A DNA stretch of 64,000 nucleotides from Francisella orientalis FNO12 (GTDB taxonomy: Bacteria > Pseudomonadota > Gammaproteobacteria > Francisellales > Francisellaceae). The stretch lies in NCBI RefSeq assembly GCF_001042525.2, contig NZ_CP011921.2:1612001-1676000 (forward strand). The letters are read 5' to 3'. The position numbers and the translations under genes were made by a program. Position 1 is the first letter of the stretch. The number at the start of each line of letters is the position of its first letter. The notes under the pieces are model-generated. The model had not been told where the DNA came from. It did no database searches and was given only the letters and a program-made list of their open reading frames with translations. This document shows, one piece after another, positions 62,886 through 64,000 of this stretch.

Positions 62886-64000
62886 TTATTCAAAAGATGT
62901 TTCTATGTTAAGAATCTCATTAAGACGTTCATCAGTATCAGCAAGCACCAAAATAATAACTTTGTTATTTAAATCAAGATTGCTAATACAAGTTATAATT
63001 ACTCCTTCACTGTCACCATATGTATAGTCAATACCATTATCTTTAAGATACTGATAATAATCATCTATAGTAGAGCCCTTAGGGACAAGTACATTATTAT
63101 GTCCAACCCAAGGCTTATGCTCACCATTGCGTAACTCATAAGCCAAGAAGCCGGCATATATAGCACCTGTTTGTCTAGCATTAACTTCTAATACATAAGG
63201 AACTATTTGACCATTGATTTCACGAATAAGAAGATCAACCTACCACCCCTCTAGCACCCATATCACGAAGAATTTCTGTCATCTGATCACAAAGATCTAT
63301 AACAGCTGGTTCTTCACTAAACTTTGACTTATATTTGTTACCTAGATGTGTCTGACCATCAAGCATTTGGTCACTTAACCCAAGACAAACATCATCCTCT
63401 TTTTTGTCCGCAAGACTCACTTGGAATGCAGGAGAACCTAAATTATCAAGCCACGGATCGATCATAAATACCTCTACTCTATGCACAAGCTTTAGAATAT
63501 CTCTTAATTCTTTCTCACTTTCAAATCTATGGATACCGTATCCAGAACAAGCTCGAGGCATAATCACGGCACATTCATAGATACCTTTATTTTAATAATC
63601 ACGATATATTTCTAACGCTCTTTTCACATAATCATCATCACTAATAGTAGATACAATATTCACACTAGGAACTAATATACCCTTATCATGTAACATTTGT
63701 CTAAGAAATGATTTGTCATTCAAAAACTGTGATAATGCTTCTGATAATCCATAGTTTTTATTGTGCTTAATTCCGATCAATTCGATTGCAGTAGCAGCTG
63801 TAAATGGCACAATATGCGTATATTCAGAATCACTAAACTCAGGAATCTGATCAGCATAGCTCATAACTATAGTAGATAATCTATAATGCTCCATCAACTT
63901 ATCTAAAAATATAAAGTTATCCATAGTTATATATGTAAGACCAATATTATTAAAATAACTAACAATTTTCTCAACTTCACTCTGTGTCTTTTTAGGTAGG
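62886..64000 (-). pseudogene. ATP-grasp domain protein, decayed and running off the window
   Basis: Three frames join into one ATP-grasp enzyme whose 5' part lies beyond 64000. Residues before the apparent start at 63924 are open (EKIVSYFNNIGLTYIT). A TAA interrupts at IYRDY (63592-63594). Sequence resumes in the same frame (CAVIMPRACSGYGIHRF) to GARGV, where a frameshift in a G/T-rich stretch near 63240 leads to VDLLIREINGQIVPYVLEVN and ARQTGAIYAG, the metal- and ATP-binding end of the fold. The C-terminal part ends ILNIETSFE. The ligase substrate cannot be told. Confidence 0.75.

Overview
The window is AT-rich gammaproteobacterial chromosome, and I read it as Francisella, most likely F. tularensis rather than the less decayed F. 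novicida. The grounds are gene content and order, the family of Pht-like MFS transporters, and intact housekeeping genes mixed with many small-lesion pseudogenes. This is recognition by eye, with no database search. I see no complete insertion sequence, prophage, CRISPR array or secretion system.

Region 1 (1-9.6 kb, mostly leftward): a HAD acid phosphatase and a 2-oxoglutarate/Fe(II) oxygenase; a frameshifted small membrane-protein gene; xerD; the trmD operon (rpsP-rimM-trmD-rplS), interrupted by a palindromic repeat between rimM and trmD; rightward metK, divergent from rpsP with back-to-back promoters; a gene-poor 0.57 kb stretch; a fatty-acid desaturase; tsaD and lapA.

Region 2 (9.6-23.3 kb, leftward): the transcription/translation super-cluster. 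In transcription order it runs tRNA-Tyr, tRNA-Gly, tRNA-Thr, tuf, tRNA-Trp, a terminator, secE, nusG, rplK, rplA, an L10-type leader, rplJ, rplL, a hairpin-rich spacer, rpoB and rpoC.

Region 3 (23.4-36.4 kb): a glycerol operon in the order MFS transporter, glpK, glpD, glpF, an unknown membrane protein, a small MscS-type channel and a wrecked Dda-like helicase. It is followed by an outer-membrane protein remnant, a second MFS transporter and a thoroughly decayed opp oligopeptide transporter, in which a deletion joins oppA to oppC and removes oppB.

Region 4 (36.5-54.3 kb, leftward): uvrD, ftsY, fimV-like, prfC, tmk, a frameshifted nupC copy, intact nupC, deoC, deoB, coaX, polA, lpxK and msbA. 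It combines nucleoside uptake and deoxyribose salvage with DNA replication and lipid A genes.

Region 5 (54.3-64 kb): a decayed CCA-adding enzyme gene, dsbB, a two-gene RND efflux pump and a third MFS transporter, all rightward; then a DUF523/DUF1722 protein and a broken ATP-grasp gene running off the window edge, both leftward.

The strongest biological theme is reductive evolution. At least ten loci carry frameshifts, nonsense codons or deletions, often in A/T homopolymers, while neighbouring essential genes stay open. I found no convincing new multi-gene system. The most interesting leads are the metK leader hairpins and the dyad at the metK/rpsP promoters, a pentanucleotide repeat in the rpsP leader, the palindromic element in the trmD operon, the odd N-terminus of the RND adaptor, and an unrecognised membrane protein within the glycerol operon.
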